10,670 nt of DNA from Desulfobulbus sp. Its GTDB lineage: Bacteria; Desulfobacterota; Desulfobulbia; Desulfobulbales; Desulfobulbaceae. The notes beneath the pieces were generated by a model. It had not been told where the DNA came from and ran no database searches. It was given only the letters and a program-made list of their open reading frames with translations. Positions 1-6,008 of this stretch are shown here, one piece after another; positions within the stretch are counted from its first letter, which is position 1, and each line of letters opens with the position of its first letter. Location of the stretch: contig JAUWAH010000036.1 in the NCBI GenBank assembly GCA_030602145.1, positions 1-10,670 on the forward strand. The letters are read 5' to 3'. Both the position numbers and the translations under genes were made by a program.

Positions 1-131
1 GGAGCAGATAGCGCGACCAAGCGGTTAAAAAATATAAAAAAAATGTTCGGATAGGGGAAAATGCGGCCGACACACCTTCTCGGAAGGCATGGCCCTCAGA
101 AGAGAACACCATCTCACCTTTGGAGACCGCC
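1..131. other. AT-rich non-coding edge upstream of transposase remnant
   Basis: No coding region is supported here. Positions 24-43 are almost pure A/T, and a small perfect inverted repeat with 5-base arms (CCTTC, TCG loop, GAAGG) lies at 75-87. The stretch ends with a plausible ribosome binding site (GGAG, 122-125) six bases before the ATG at 132. Because the next feature resembles an IS transposase start, this may be the left end of an old insertion sequence. I could not pair it with a matching terminal repeat inside the window, so its element boundary is unknown. Confidence 0.4.
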
Positions 132-337
132 ATGGGCAACAAGGATAGATGGGACATCCTCGAAACCCTGCCTGAATGTATCACATTTTTTAGCAGGGCA
201 CTACCGGTCCGATCCTTTTTGAACCTTTCTCGAACTGTTGATCGGCGTCATGTTCTCTCAAACCGGGTTTGTCAGTGGAAATTGGCTGGTGATCAACCCG
301 CTGCGCAACTGGAGCGTCTTCAAAGGATGCGCTGTCT
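132..337 (+). pseudogene. Frameshifted 5' remnant of a probable IS transposase
   Basis: From the ATG at 132 (GGAG at 122-125, six-base spacing) the sequence reads RWDILETLPECI and then RALPVRS. Near the T-run at 216-220 this frame loses sense. From about 223 the +1 frame continues naturally with TFLELLIGVMF and then TGFVSGNWLVINPLRNWS. Joined, the two halves resemble the N-terminus of a DDE-type transposase of the kind that begins with a fold of the form RS-x-x-TFxELLxGxxxxxTGFV. The family assignment is from memory and is not certain. A single-base insertion near 216-222 would explain the shift. The second frame stays open to 441, but similarity fades after about 300, and the region beyond 338 also codes on the opposite strand. 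No DDE catalytic residues are present, so the product cannot be active. The right boundary is uncertain. Confidence 0.5.
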
Positions 338-2035
338 TCAAAAAAGGGCTGGGTTTCTTGTGTTGGACCAGGTCATGTACAGTGGACTGCTCCAGGATTG
401 GCCGGAAACAGCCTCGTTGCAAAGTCGTTCAAGTTCAATGACCACCTCCTCGAACGCCGTGGTTTCCTGTGGCGGGGGATGTCGCTCCAGTTCTTCAAAC
501 AAGCGGGGATTTTGCATCCTCGATAATTCGGCCTGATCCTCTATCCGATCAATGGCCATGTGAATGGCTACCGGTATGTATTCTCCAGCCTTGGGAGAAT
601 GACGTAACAATTCCGGATGAAATCGGAGGCGGGAGATAAGGAATTCGCCGATGGCGTAGAGAAAATAACTCTCGACGCTCTTGCTGATTCCCGTTTCCAT
701 GGTTTGAAGGGCAATGATAAAGGCGTACTGGCGCATCATGGGCCTGTTTCTGGTACGGACCACCGTCAGAACCAGTTGCAGGAGCAGGCGCAGATACGAT
801 TGCACCACGTCTCTTTTGATGGCATCCAGGAAACGGGCAATGTCCGGTGCGGCCATCTGCCGATCTGCTCCCATCAACTGATCTGTCAGCACCTCGACTG
901 CTTCATTGCGGATCTTCTCCAGAACATCTCCCATCATCTGGTGCAGGACCAGATAGGGGCGATCATGCGCCTTGCGGAGCATCGCTTCGTTCCAAACCCG
1001 CCACAATTCGGGATTCCTTTGCATGTTTTCAATAAGAAAAACCAATCGGCGGGTGATGGACTTGCGCGGATTGGGCTCCCAAGCCAGAAGGGAGCGTGTT
1101 TGAGCACTATCGGCCACAAGTTGCCTGTCAACATAATCGAGCATCCAAAGCTGCTCAAAAGGTTCCTTGCCTTGCAGTCGGCTGAGGAGTTGACGGGCAA
1201 GAATCATGGGCTGAAGAAGCCGGCGATGTATGAACAGCGGGCTGTGGGGTTTTGCGTAATGGGAGTGGGTGGCCAGGTGGAACAAGTCAAGATGGCAGAC
1301 TTTTCCGTCCGGGGAAGCGTTGAGAATGAGATGGTGGGGGAGTTCGTCGCTCTGTTCGATGACCCGGAAAAAAAATTGAATAAGGTCGTGGACATGAATG
1401 TAGGGAATGGCTGATAACCCCTTTCCGGCAACAAGGCGCGAAGCAAGCGGCTTGCCAGACAGCCAGTTGTTGAGCAGGGTGTACAGGGGCGGATACTCGC
1501 ACCAATCGCTGAACACGGCCGCAATCCTTACGGTAACGCAAGGAAACCATTGTGAATACTCACGAACCAATTCTTCCCCCGCCCGTTTGCTGCGGGCGTA
1601 GGGCATGTCGGCAGTGGCGGGACTTGTTTCGTTGACCGTTGTTCCAAACGGGCAGGCGGCCAGCGAACTGGCGAAAATGAAGCGTTTCACCTCCAGCTGT
1701 TTCGCTAATTCGAGAACGTTTTTTGTCCCTTCGATGTTTGTCCGGACGTAATTGGGGTGGTCCTTGTTGGTGAAATCATAATATCCGGCCAGATGGAGGA
1801 TATAGTCTACACCACCGTAATCCTTTGTCCGTTGGATGAGGTCCTTGAGGTCTCCCCAGTCGGCGATGTCAACCTGAGTCCAGCGAAGATTGGAGTCTGC
1901 CAGCACCCCGACCTCTTCCATCGAACGCCTGGCGATGCAAAAGAGACGAAAATTTCCGGCTGCTGCCTTGATGAAGTTCCGTCCTACAAGCCCCGAAGCT
2001 CCAGTCAGGATAAGTCCCGGTAATCGATAATCCAT
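338..2035 (-). CDS. NAD(P)-dependent epimerase/dehydratase (extended SDR) with unknown helical C-terminal region
   Basis: The 565-residue protein starts at ATG 2035, preceded by a strong AAGGAGG site (2047-2041, five-base spacing). The longer open frame up to 2326 has no SDR-like sequence before this Met. Residues 1 to about 330 form an extended short-chain dehydrogenase/reductase. They contain the Rossmann glycine motif TGASGLVG (11-18), an acidic strand end VDIAD (55-59), HLAG (81-84), the catalytic Ser region FASS (121-124) and the Tyr/Lys pair YARSK (Y146, K150). Such enzymes act in the cytoplasm on nucleotide sugars, sterol-like or other hydroxylated substrates; the substrate here cannot be told. 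Residues about 335-545 look helical and hydrophilic, without signal peptide or clear membrane spans, and I do not recognise them. The last 20 or so residues lie antisense to a transposase remnant and end in a low-complexity-looking tail, so the natural C-terminus may be lost. The gene is less GC-rich than the rightward genes. Confidence 0.85.
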   Translation of the reverse strand: MDYRLPGLILTGASGLVGRNFIKAAAGNFRLFCIARRSMEEVGVLADSNLRWTQVDIADWGDLKDLIQRTKDYGGVDYILHLAGYYDFTNKDHPNYVRTNIEGTKNVLELAKQLEVKRFIFASSLAACPFGTTVNETSPATADMPYARSKRAGEELVREYSQWFPCVTVRIAAVFSDWCEYPPLYTLLNNWLSGKPLASRLVAGKGLSAIPYIHVHDLIQFFFRVIEQSDELPHHLILNASPDGKVCHLDLFHLATHSHYAKPHSPLFIHRRLLQPMILARQLLSRLQGKEPFEQLWMLDYVDRQLVADSAQTRSLLAWEPNPRKSITRRLVFLIENMQRNPELWRVWNEAMLRKAHDRPYLVLHQMMGDVLEKIRNEAVEVLTDQLMGADRQMAAPDIARFLDAIKRDVVQSYLRLLLQLVLTVVRTRNRPMMRQYAFIIALQTMETGISKSVESYFLYAIGEFLISRLRFHPELLRHSPKAGEYIPVAIHMAIDRIEDQAELSRMQNPRLFEELERHPPPQETTAFEEVVIELERLCNEAVSGQSWSSPLYMTWSNTRNPALF

Positions 2036-2040
2036 GCGCC

Positions 2041-2047
2041 CCTCCTT
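2041..2047 (-). promoter_or_regulatory. Strong ribosome binding site deciding the SDR start
   Basis: On the - strand this reads AAGGAGG, a full Shine-Dalgarno match, with five bases before ATG 2035. It is the reason for choosing this start rather than the in-frame codon 97 residues upstream at 2326. Confidence 0.8.
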
Positions 2048-2086
2048 CGATATGCACCGCCAGTGGCAATAAAGGGAACAAAGCGG

Positions 2087-2103
2087 AAGATCTCCATGAT
2101 CTT
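2087..2103. repeat. Inverted repeat AAGATC-N5-GATCTT
   Basis: Six-base arms are separated by TCCAT. The repeat lies about where transcription from the leftward TTGACA box would begin, so it could be an operator or a small leader hairpin. Six-base arms can occur by chance, and no regulator gene is adjacent. Confidence 0.35.
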
Positions 2104-2108
2104 TTGCA

Positions 2109-2137
2109 TGCTTAGTTGGGGATGCCGCCTCTGTCAA
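2109..2137 (-). promoter_or_regulatory. Candidate sigma-70 promoter for the leftward SDR gene
   Basis: A perfect TTGACA -35 box sits at 2137-2132 on the - strand. Seventeen bases on is a weak -10 (TAAGCA, 2114-2109). It would give a leader of roughly 65 bases before ATG 2035. The -35 match is exact, but the -10 is poor (2 of 6), so this is only a candidate. Confidence 0.35.
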
Positions 2138-2297
2138 GGCATAGGTTGTGATTTTGGGGCAAAGCAGGGAACGAGCGGTGGCAGTGTGCCGTGATGATCC
2201 GTGACAACATCGCAAATGGTCTCGTCCGAGTGGCCGAAATAATGGAATTTTGGGTTTGATTGAGACACGGAAGAGGCGTCTGCAACCGGTTGTGTCG
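2138..2297. other. Divergent intergenic region without a recognisable gene
   Basis: The whole gap between the divergent starts is 2036-2411 (376 bases). Besides the promoter-like boxes and inverted repeats listed separately, I see nothing in it that codes. Open frames crossing it on both strands lack ribosome binding sites and family motifs. No tRNA, riboswitch or terminator was recognised. Confidence 0.5.
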
Positions 2298-2318
2298 GGG
2301 CAGGGATTGTTTCTGCCC
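2298..2318. repeat. Inverted repeat GGGCAG-N9-CTGCCC next to a -35 box
   Basis: Perfect six-base arms (2298-2303 and 2313-2318) flank nine bases and end one base before the rightward TTGACA box at 2320. The position would suit a regulator binding site upstream of the hydrolase-topB transcript. No U-tract follows, so a terminator is unlikely. The functional reading is an inference. Confidence 0.35.
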
Positions 2319-2319
2319 G

Positions 2320-2348
2320 TTGACAAAGCAGCGTCGGTCGCTTACTTC
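2320..2348 (+). promoter_or_regulatory. Candidate sigma-70 promoter for the rightward hydrolase-topB genes
   Basis: A perfect TTGACA box at 2320-2325 is followed after 17 bases by TACTTC (2343-2348), a weak -10. Transcription would start about 55-60 bases before ATG 2412. The position fits the first gene of the + strand cluster; the poor -10 keeps confidence low. Confidence 0.35.
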
Positions 2349-2411
2349 TGTGGCAGCTTTGCTCTCGGTCAATGGCAGAAGGGGGCGAATCATGTATCAT
2401 CGGAGGAGACA

Positions 2412-3011
2412 ATGGCCACAATACGAGAATTGCACATCGATTGCGACGGCTTCGTGCTGCATGGTCTGCAAGCGGGCACGGAAGACGGCGCCACCGTGAT
2501 CCTGCTGCACGGCATGAAGTTCCAGGCCGAAACCTGGCGGGAATTGGGGACCTTGGAGGCGCTGGCCGACATCGGACTGAGCGTTCTGGCAGTGGATATG
2601 CCCGGGTTTGGCGGCAGTCCGGCCTGCGACATCCAGCCGGTCGATGTTCTGGAGCGTTTGTACGCGCGTCTGAAGCTCAAACAGGCCACGCTGGTCGGGC
2701 CGTCCATGGGCGGCCGTATCGCCCTGGAATTCGCCATCCGCCACCCCGAACAGATCACCGGCCTCGTCCTGGTCGGGGCTGTGGGTGTGGAGGAGAACCA
2801 ATCCGGCCTGGGGGCCATCACCGCTCCAACCCTGATTGTCTGGGGCGGAGAAGACCAGGTCTCGCCGCTGGCCAACAGCGACATCCTCCTTGCCGGGATC
2901 AGGAACGCTCGGCTCGAGGTTTATCCCGAGGCGCCCCATCCCTGCTATCTGGCCCAGCCCGATCGTTGGCACGCCAGCCTGCGAACCTTTTTCACCACCT
3001 TGCCCCAGTGA
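2412..3011 (+). CDS. Alpha/beta-fold hydrolase of the ABHD14 (CIB) type
   Basis: The 199-residue cytoplasmic serine hydrolase starts at ATG 2412, with GGAGG at 2402-2406 (five-base spacing). The longer open frame from 2250 adds 54 residues with no family character. Visible features in order are the oxyanion-loop motif LLHGM (31-35), KFQAETWRELGTL (36-48), VDMPGFG (61-67), the nucleophile elbow GPSMGG (S98), the acid in GGEDQ (D148) and the histidine in APHPCYL (H176). S98-D148-H176 form a complete catalytic triad. The pattern HGM-x-F-x-x-ETW-x-x-LGTL together with HPCYL-x-x-P-x-x-WH matches what I recall of animal ABHD14A/B, a family known for a protein-lysine deacetylase (human ABHD14B). Length also fits that family (about 210 residues). 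The bacterial substrate is unknown. It lies 20 bases upstream of topB and is probably co-transcribed with it. Confidence 0.88.
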   Translation: MATIRELHIDCDGFVLHGLQAGTEDGATVILLHGMKFQAETWRELGTLEALADIGLSVLAVDMPGFGGSPACDIQPVDVLERLYARLKLKQATLVGPSMGGRIALEFAIRHPEQITGLVLVGAVGVEENQSGLGAITAPTLIVWGGEDQVSPLANSDILLAGIRNARLEVYPEAPHPCYLAQPDRWHASLRTFFTTLPQ

Positions 3012-3031
3012 GGGAGCGTACCGGCCCGTCC

Positions 3032-5503
3032 ATGGGAAAAACACTGATTATTGCCGAGAAACCGAGCGTTGCCGCCGATATCGTCAAGGCCCTGCCTGGG
3101 ACATTCACGAAAAGCAAAACCCATTTCGAGAGCGATGATCATATCGTCTCCTTTGCCATCGGTCACCTGGTCACCATCGCCTATCCGGAGGAGATTGATC
3201 CCGAACTGCACAAGTGGACCCTGGACAGCCTGCCTATCCTGCCCGAGGAGTTTCCCCTCACGATTCTCCCCGAGACCAAGGCCCAGTTCAACGCCCTGAC
3301 CAAATTGATCCGGCGCAAGGATGTCGACGTGATCGTCAACGGCTGCGACGCCGGGCGCGAGGGTGAGCTGATTTTCAAATACATCCTCAGGCAGGCCGCC
3401 AATCGCACGGTGGAAGGCAAGCAGATCCGGCGGCTTTGGCTCCAATCCATGACTCTGGACGCCATCCGGGAGGGGGTGAACCGCCTCAAGGACGACAGCG
3501 AGATGCGCCCCTTGGAGGACACGGCCCTGTGCCGGTCGGAGGCGGACTGGCTGATCGGTATCAACGCCACCCGGGCTCTGACCTGCTACAATTCCCGCTT
3601 CGGTGGTTTTCGCAAGACACCCTGCGGTCGGGTGCAGACTCCGACTCTGTCGCTCCTGGTCAAGCGGGAAATACAGCGTCGCGAATTTGTCCCGCAAACC
3701 TACTGGGAATTGCACGCCCGTTTCGATTGCGGCCAGGTTGCCTATCAGGGGGTGTGGATCGATCCCGAATTCGCCAAGGATAAAGACGAAGAGCAGGCCC
3801 AGTCGCGGCGCAACCGACTCTGGGACAAGGAGCGTGCCGAGACCATCGTCCAGCGCTGCACCGGCCGGCCGGCCAAGGTGGAGGAAACAAGCAAGAAGAC
3901 GACCAAGGGGGCGGCGCCGCTCTACGATCTCACCCTGCTGCAGCGTGAGGCCAACAGCCGCTTCGGTTTTTCCGCCAAGAACACCCTGGCTCTGGCCCAG
4001 GCCCTGTACGAGCGGCACAAGCTGATCACCTATCCCCGTACCGACAGCCGCTGCCTGCCCGAGGATTATCTGCCCACCGTGGAACAGGTGATGCATCGGC
4101 AAAAGGAGGGGCAGTTCGGCCGGTTCGCCGCCGAGGCCCTCGCCAGGAACTACCTGAAGAAGGATAAGCGCATCTTCAACAACAAGAAGATTTCCGACCA
4201 TTTTGCCATCATTCCCACCACCGGCCTGCCCAAGACCCTTTCCGAGCCGGAGCAGAAGATCTACCAGATGATCGTCCAGCGGTTTCTGGCCGTGTTCTTT
4301 CCGCCGGCGGTCTACCACAACACCCGGCGGCTGAGCCTGGTCGAGGAGGAAACCTTCCTCACCGAGGGGAAAATTCTGGTGGAACCCGGTTGGCGGGCCA
4401 TCTACGGTGCCGTCAGCGAGGAGGATGGCGACAAGGAACTGCAGGCCCTGCCGCCGGGTATCCCGGTTCACTGCGCGGAGATCGAGCAGCAGGAGCACCA
4501 GACCAAACCGCCGCCGCGCTTCACCGAGGCCACGCTGCTTTCGGCCATGGAAAACTCCGGTAAGCTGATCGAGGACGAGGAGTTGGCCGAGGCGATGAAG
4601 GAGCGAGGTTTGGGCACGCCGGCCACCCGGGCCGCCATCATCGAAAAGCTGATCAACGAGAAGTATGTCGTCCGTGAACAGCGGGAGCTGGCGCCGACCG
4701 GCAAGGCATTCGAACTGCTGAGTCTCCTGGAGGCAAGGCAGATCGACGTGCTGGCTTCGCCGGAGTTGACCGGCGAGTGGGAGTACAAGCTCAACCAGAT
4801 CCTGAAGGGGAGCATGACCCGGTCGCAGTTCATGCGGGAGATCCGGGCCATGACCGGCGTGATTGTCGACAAGGTCAAGCAGGGCGGCGGTGCGGAGCGC
4901 AGAGAGGCTGGCTTCTCCCCGGTGAACGGGATCCGTTATTTCGAAACCGCCTCGGCCTATGAATCCGAGGACCGCAAGGTCGTCATCCGCAAGGTGCTGG
5001 GCGGCCGGGTTATGACCGAGGAGGAGATCGTCGCCCTGATCAGGGGGGAGACCCTGGGACCGTTCGCCGATTTCCGGTCGAAAAAGGGCAAGCCCTTCAC
5101 CGCCTCGGTGCATCTTGCCGATTCCAAGGTGGCCTTTCTCTTTGCCGACTCGAGCACCGAACTTGATCTGGAGACAATCCGCGGGCAGGAACCGTTGGGC
5201 GAGTCGCCCATCGACCGAACCAGGGTGTTCGAAACGCCGGCCGGCTTCCTGTCCGAGTCAGCCCTGGAGGGCGATCAGAAGCAAGGGTTGCGCATCGGCA
5301 AAATGATTCTCGGCAGGCAACTGGACCGGGAGCATATCCGTCAGTTGCTGACCGACGGCCGCACCGAGTTGATCACCGGATTCATCTCCAAGAAGAAAAA
5401 ACCCTTCGATGCCTTTTTGCTCCTCGATGCCAAGGGCAAACTCAGTTTTGAATTTCCTCCCCGGGAACGGAAGGGCGCAGCAAAAAATGGCGGCGCCGGC
5501 TGA
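3032..5503 (+). CDS. topB: DNA topoisomerase III (type IA)
   Basis: This 823-residue type IA topoisomerase relaxes negative supercoils and decatenates DNA by single-strand passage. The start at ATG 3032 gives MGKTLIIAEKPSVA, the normal beginning of the family. An in-frame GTG at 3008 overlaps the hydrolase stop but lacks family sequence; the ribosome site is weak either way. The N-terminal TOPRIM domain (about 1-150) has E9 in AEKPS and the metal site D106-A-G-R-E-G-E112. The catalytic tyrosine is Y334 in TYPRTDS. The conserved TPCGRVQTPTL and GLGTPATRA motifs are also present. The C-terminus holds two copies of the topoisomerase C-terminal repeat (about 650-705 and 753-808), each with a GR...I...L...G-T pattern followed by SKK-x-KPF. 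No Cys-rich zinc ribbons are seen. It is longer than E. coli TopB (653 residues), mainly through this tail. All core residues are present, so it should be active. Confidence 0.96.
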   Translation: MGKTLIIAEKPSVAADIVKALPGTFTKSKTHFESDDHIVSFAIGHLVTIAYPEEIDPELHKWTLDSLPILPEEFPLTILPETKAQFNALTKLIRRKDVDVIVNGCDAGREGELIFKYILRQAANRTVEGKQIRRLWLQSMTLDAIREGVNRLKDDSEMRPLEDTALCRSEADWLIGINATRALTCYNSRFGGFRKTPCGRVQTPTLSLLVKREIQRREFVPQTYWELHARFDCGQVAYQGVWIDPEFAKDKDEEQAQSRRNRLWDKERAETIVQRCTGRPAKVEETSKKTTKGAAPLYDLTLLQREANSRFGFSAKNTLALAQALYERHKLITYPRTDSRCLPEDYLPTVEQVMHRQKEGQFGRFAAEALARNYLKKDKRIFNNKKISDHFAIIPTTGLPKTLSEPEQKIYQMIVQRFLAVFFPPAVYHNTRRLSLVEEETFLTEGKILVEPGWRAIYGAVSEEDGDKELQALPPGIPVHCAEIEQQEHQTKPPPRFTEATLLSAMENSGKLIEDEELAEAMKERGLGTPATRAAIIEKLINEKYVVREQRELAPTGKAFELLSLLEARQIDVLASPELTGEWEYKLNQILKGSMTRSQFMREIRAMTGVIVDKVKQGGGAERREAGFSPVNGIRYFETASAYESEDRKVVIRKVLGGRVMTEEEIVALIRGETLGPFADFRSKKGKPFTASVHLADSKVAFLFADSSTELDLETIRGQEPLGESPIDRTRVFETPAGFLSESALEGDQKQGLRIGKMILGRQLDREHIRQLLTDGRTELITGFISKKKKPFDAFLLLDAKGKLSFEFPPRERKGAAKNGGAG

Positions 5504-5550
5504 ACTTTTTTTCGCCCGGAACACCAAGCAATTTCATCGGCAAGGTGCAG

Positions 5551-5570
5551 GCGGTTTCCTTGAGGACCGC
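5551..5570 (+). other. Small imperfect hairpin between topB and rsfS
   Basis: GCGG (5551-5554) pairs with CCGC (5567-5570). After a two-base bulge, TCC (5557-5559) pairs with GGA (5564-5566) around a TTGA loop. It lies 23 bases before the chosen rsfS start and has no U-tract, so it is not a terminator. It could influence translation or mRNA processing, but may be chance in GC-rich DNA. Confidence 0.25.
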
Positions 5571-5592
5571 TGCCCTGCCCAACCAGGGATGT

Positions 5593-5991
5593 ATGCGACA
5601 TTTAAAGAAAGAGTATCAGGAAAAGGAAGGGCGAGAGTTGGCGGCCGCCTGCGCCCGCATAGCGGCCGAGACCAAGGCGGAGGACCTGGTGGTTCTCGAT
5701 GTGCGCGGGCTGGCCTCCTTCACCGATTATTTCGTGATCATGAGTGGCCGCTCCACCCGGCATGTCCAGGGCTTGGCCGAGGCTATCGCCGCCGAACTGC
5801 ACGCCAAGCGGGTGAGCAGCAAACACAGTGAAGGTTTGCGTGAGGGGTTGTGGGTCCTCCTTGACTTTGGCCAGGTGGTGGTCCATATTTTTTACCACGA
5901 AAACCGATCGTTCTACGATCTGGAGGGGTTGTGGCATGACGCCCCCAAGATCGAGGTGGATGCGCTGCTGGCCGGCGATTCCCGACCCTGA
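5593..5991 (+). CDS. rsfS: Ribosomal silencing factor RsfS (Iojap/DUF143 family)
   Basis: RsfS binds ribosomal protein uL14 on the 50S subunit and blocks joining with 30S, damping translation when nutrients run low. The 132-residue protein shows the family core. It has EDLVVLDVRG followed by ASFTDYFVIMSG (about residues 30-56), then STRHVQGLAEAI. After these come EGLREGLWVLLDFGQVVVHI and the ending FYDLEGLWHDAP. The start at ATG 5593 (AGGG at 5585-5588, short spacing) gives a length near the family's usual 105-135. A GTG at 5545 in frame would add 16 residues without conservation and has no ribosome site. The stop is 17 bases before gpmI, a pairing seen in many deltaproteobacteria. The usual upstream nadD is absent here, where topB stands instead. 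Confidence 0.93.
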   Translation: MRHLKKEYQEKEGRELAAACARIAAETKAEDLVVLDVRGLASFTDYFVIMSGRSTRHVQGLAEAIAAELHAKRVSSKHSEGLREGLWVLLDFGQVVVHIFYHENRSFYDLEGLWHDAPKIEVDALLAGDSRP

Positions 5992-6008
5992 CCGCTTGGA
6001 GGTGTGTG

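Noticed and set aside
75..87. Hairpin CCTTC-TCG-GAAGG as a terminator or IS end
   Set aside because: No T-run follows and no second copy was found in the window, so neither reading can be supported.
617..1414. 265-residue open frame on the + strand opposite the SDR C-terminal region
   Set aside because: No ribosome site or family motif was seen, and the - strand frame continues directly from an intact SDR domain. Because the SDR tail is itself unrecognised, this rejection is slightly less certain than the others.
2036..2326. 97-residue N-terminal extension of the SDR protein
   Set aside because: The Rossmann motif begins 11 residues after ATG 2035, which has a perfect ribosome site; the upstream residues look like translated intergenic DNA.
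3008..3031. GTG start of topB overlapping the hydrolase stop
   Set aside because: It would add eight residues before the conserved MGKTLIIAEKPS beginning, and no ribosome site precedes it.
2945..5113. 722-residue open frame on the - strand opposite topB
   Set aside because: It lies antisense to a clear topoisomerase with intact motifs, has no recognisable domain or ribosome site, and is the kind of shadow expected in GC-rich coding DNA.
5478..5512. Rho-independent terminator after topB
   Set aside because: There is a run of seven T (5506-5512), but the preceding GC-rich segment (GGCGCC, GCCGGC) only forms short self-palindromes and a four-base outer stem, too weak to call a terminator.
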